From Sphingomonas sp. (GTDB taxonomy: Bacteria > Pseudomonadota > Alphaproteobacteria > Sphingomonadales > Sphingomonadaceae): 64,000 nt of DNA. Position numbers and translations under genes: made by a program. The first letter of the stretch is position 1; every line of letters begins with the position of its first letter. The notes below the pieces were generated by a model. The model worked only from the letters and a program-made list of their open reading frames with translations. It ran no database searches and had not been told where the DNA came from. Positions 62,434 to 64,000 of this stretch are shown piece after piece. Location: NCBI RefSeq assembly GCF_029239295.1, contig NZ_JAQZBC010000001.1, positions 62,001-126,000 on the forward strand, in the 5' to 3' direction.

Positions 62434-64000
62434 ATGTGTGGTATTGTTGGAATTATCGGCCAAGAGCCGGCGGCTGATCGCCTGCTGGACGGTCTGAAGC
62501 GGCTTGAATATCGCGGCTACGATTCTGCCGGCATCTGCACCGTGAGCGACGGCGCCTTCGAGCGCCGCCGTGTCCCCGGCAAGCTGCGCAATCTGGCCCA
62601 GTGCCTGGCGGAAGACCCGCTGCCGGGGCGAAGCGGCGTCGCGCATACCCGCTGGGCGACGCACGGCGCACCGACGGAGAACAATGCGCATCCACACATC
62701 GTTGGGGATGTGGTGGTTGTCCACAACGGAATTATCGAGAACTTCAAACCCTTGCGCGAGGAACTTATTGCGGAGGGGCGGACATTTCTCAGTCAGACAG
62801 ATAGTGAAGTGGTTGCGCACTTGATCGCGCGCGAGATCGAGGGCGGTGCGGAGCCGCGCGCTGCGCTGGCGGCCGTACTGCCGCGATTGCACGGCGCGTT
62901 CGCGCTGGGTGTAATGGTTCGGACGCACCCGGACCTGCTGCTCGGCGCCCGACTCGGTGCACCGCTGACGGTTGGCTACGGGGACGGTGAGAACTTCCTG
63001 GGTTCGGACGCCTTGGCGCTGGCACCGCTCACGCAGCGCATCGCTTATCTCGAAGAGGGCGATTGGGTTGCGATCACCCATGGTGAGGTCGAAATCTACG
63101 ATTGCGACAATCAGCGCGTCTCGCGCCCGATCGTTAACTCGGGTGCCTCGGGGCAGTTGATGGACAAGGGCAATCACCGCCACTTCATGCAGAAGGAGAT
63201 CTACGAGCAGCCTGTGGTGGTCGCTCAGACCCTTCGCTCGTACCTCCGACCGCTCGAGGCGCAGGTTTCGCTTCCCGATATAGAGTTCGACCTGTCAACC
63301 GTGGAGCGGGTCGTCATCGTAGCCTGCGGCACGGCCAGCTACGTTGGCATGATCGGCAAATACTGGATCGAGAGCCTGGCGAGGATCCCTGTCGAGGTCG
63401 ATGTGGCAAGCGAGTATCGCTACCGCGATCCTGTTTTGCTGCCGAACACCCTGGGGCTGGTGATATCGCAGTCCGGCGAGACGGCGGATACGCTTGCCGC
63501 GCTGCGGCACATGAAGGCCGGCGGGGTGACCACCGGAGGCATCATCAATGTGCCGACGAGCTCGATGGCCCGAGAGGTTGACCTTCTGCTCCCGACCCAC
63601 GCCGGACCGGAGATCGGTGTTGCCTCGACAAAGGCGTTCACTTGCCAGTTGGCCGTCATGGCGGCTCTGGCGACAAACCTTGCGAGGGCGCGAGGTCGTC
63701 TGGCCAACGAAGCGGAAATCGTGAAGCATCTGCAGCACGTGCCCGAAGCCATGAGCATGGCGCTCAGCCATGATGCAGAGATCGAGGCGATGGCGCCGAA
63801 GATCGCGGCAGCGCGCGACGTGCTTTATCTTGGCCGTGGTCCGGAATATCCACTCGCGCTTGAAGGCGCGCTTAAGCTGAAGGAAATCAGCTACATCCAC
63901 GCAGAAGGTTATGCGTCAGGTGAAATGAAGCACGGGCCGATTGCGTTGATTGACGAGGCCGTTCCGCTGATCGTGATCGCTCCTTCCGGCCCGTTGTTCG
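62434..64000 (+). CDS. glmS: Glutamine-fructose-6-phosphate aminotransferase, C-terminally cut by the window
   Basis: 522 codons visible of about 607. Makes glucosamine-6-phosphate from fructose-6-phosphate and glutamine. Met-1 removal exposes the catalytic Cys-2 in CGIVGIIG; RLEYRGYDSAG, THGAPTENNAHPH and NGIIENF shape the glutaminase site. The isomerase half begins at about residue 285 with ERVVIVACGTASY and contains SQSGETADTLAAL and TKAFTCQL sugar-phosphate loops. ATG at 62434 directly abuts the glmU stop at 62431-62433. There is no glmS ribozyme, because no leader exists. Confidence 0.96.
   Translation, partial: MCGIVGIIGQEPAADRLLDGLKRLEYRGYDSAGICTVSDGAFERRRVPGKLRNLAQCLAEDPLPGRSGVAHTRWATHGAPTENNAHPHIVGDVVVVHNGIIENFKPLREELIAEGRTFLSQTDSEVVAHLIAREIEGGAEPRAALAAVLPRLHGAFALGVMVRTHPDLLLGARLGAPLTVGYGDGENFLGSDALALAPLTQRIAYLEEGDWVAITHGEVEIYDCDNQRVSRPIVNSGASGQLMDKGNHRHFMQKEIYEQPVVVAQTLRSYLRPLEAQVSLPDIEFDLSTVERVVIVACGTASYVGMIGKYWIESLARIPVEVDVASEYRYRDPVLLPNTLGLVISQSGETADTLAALRHMKAGGVTTGGIINVPTSSMAREVDLLLPTHAGPEIGVASTKAFTCQLAVMAALATNLARARGRLANEAEIVKHLQHVPEAMSMALSHDAEIEAMAPKIAAARDVLYLGRGPEYPLALEGALKLKEISYIHAEGYASGEMKHGPIALIDEAVPLIVIAPSGPLF

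Overview
The window looks like ordinary chromosome of a high-GC alphaproteobacterium of the order Sphingomonadales, most likely Sphingomonas or a near relative. The basis is gene content and order rather than any rRNA: an ATP12-type F1-ATPase chaperone, a DUF2794 protein, an alphaproteobacterial SspB-like adaptor, a pst-pho operon led by phoR, an Oar-type TonB-dependent receptor, a hisB-H-A-F-E operon ending in a HIT gene, and an HprK-related kinase A cassette. I see no rRNA, tRNA, CRISPR array, insertion sequence, prophage or integrase. Genes are packed tightly; no gene-free stretch exceeds about 270 bases.

Layout. 1-4.7 kb: tail of an M2 dipeptidase, an Ala/Lys/Pro-rich membrane-anchored protein, AMP nucleosidase, a peroxiredoxin, YqgE and TerC. 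4.8-6.4 kb: ahcY with a perfect 20-bp palindrome in its promoter region and a strong terminator. 6.4-11 kb: an HSL-type hydrolase, then histone-deacetylase-like, photolyase and cyclopropane-fatty-acid synthase genes. 11-22.4 kb: an ABC-F ATPase, a LytTR/LytS-type two-component pair, a 1094-residue Oar-like TonB receptor, ligA and an amino-acid permease, all on the minus strand. 22.5-26.2 kb: the histidine operon. 26.3-36 kb: SspB, fumC, gmk, ATP12, an RluA-family pseudouridine synthase coupled to crcB, small membrane proteins, and two divergent SPOR-domain proteins. 36-43.3 kb: pyrB with a dihydroorotase homologue that has lost its metal ligands, ruvX, a DUF3089 protein, and gatC-gatA-gatB. 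43.4-50 kb: epoxide hydrolase, an APH-like phosphotransferase, oxyR, a TSUP permease, cysE, DUF2794 and an SDR enzyme.

50.2-57.3 kb is a complete phosphate-starvation operon read phoR-pstS-pstC-pstA-pstB-phoU-phoB, with most junctions overlapping by 4-8 bases. Divergent from it, 57.5-60.05 kb, lies the most unusual part of the window: a four-gene, translationally coupled cassette encoding a small predicted Tat-exported protein with two cysteines in its mature part, a PqqD-like (RRE-type) protein, an HPr-kinase-related kinase and a nucleotidyltransferase. Its architecture resembles the tailoring half of a RiPP (peptide-modification) pathway with no radical enzyme or cyclase in view. The window closes with a VanZ-like protein, phosphoglycolate phosphatase, glmU and a truncated glmS (UDP-GlcNAc synthesis).

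Starts were chosen by homology with family N-termini and by Shine-Dalgarno-like sequences; many differ from the longest open frame. All functional calls rest on recognising motifs and families by eye. No database search was run.
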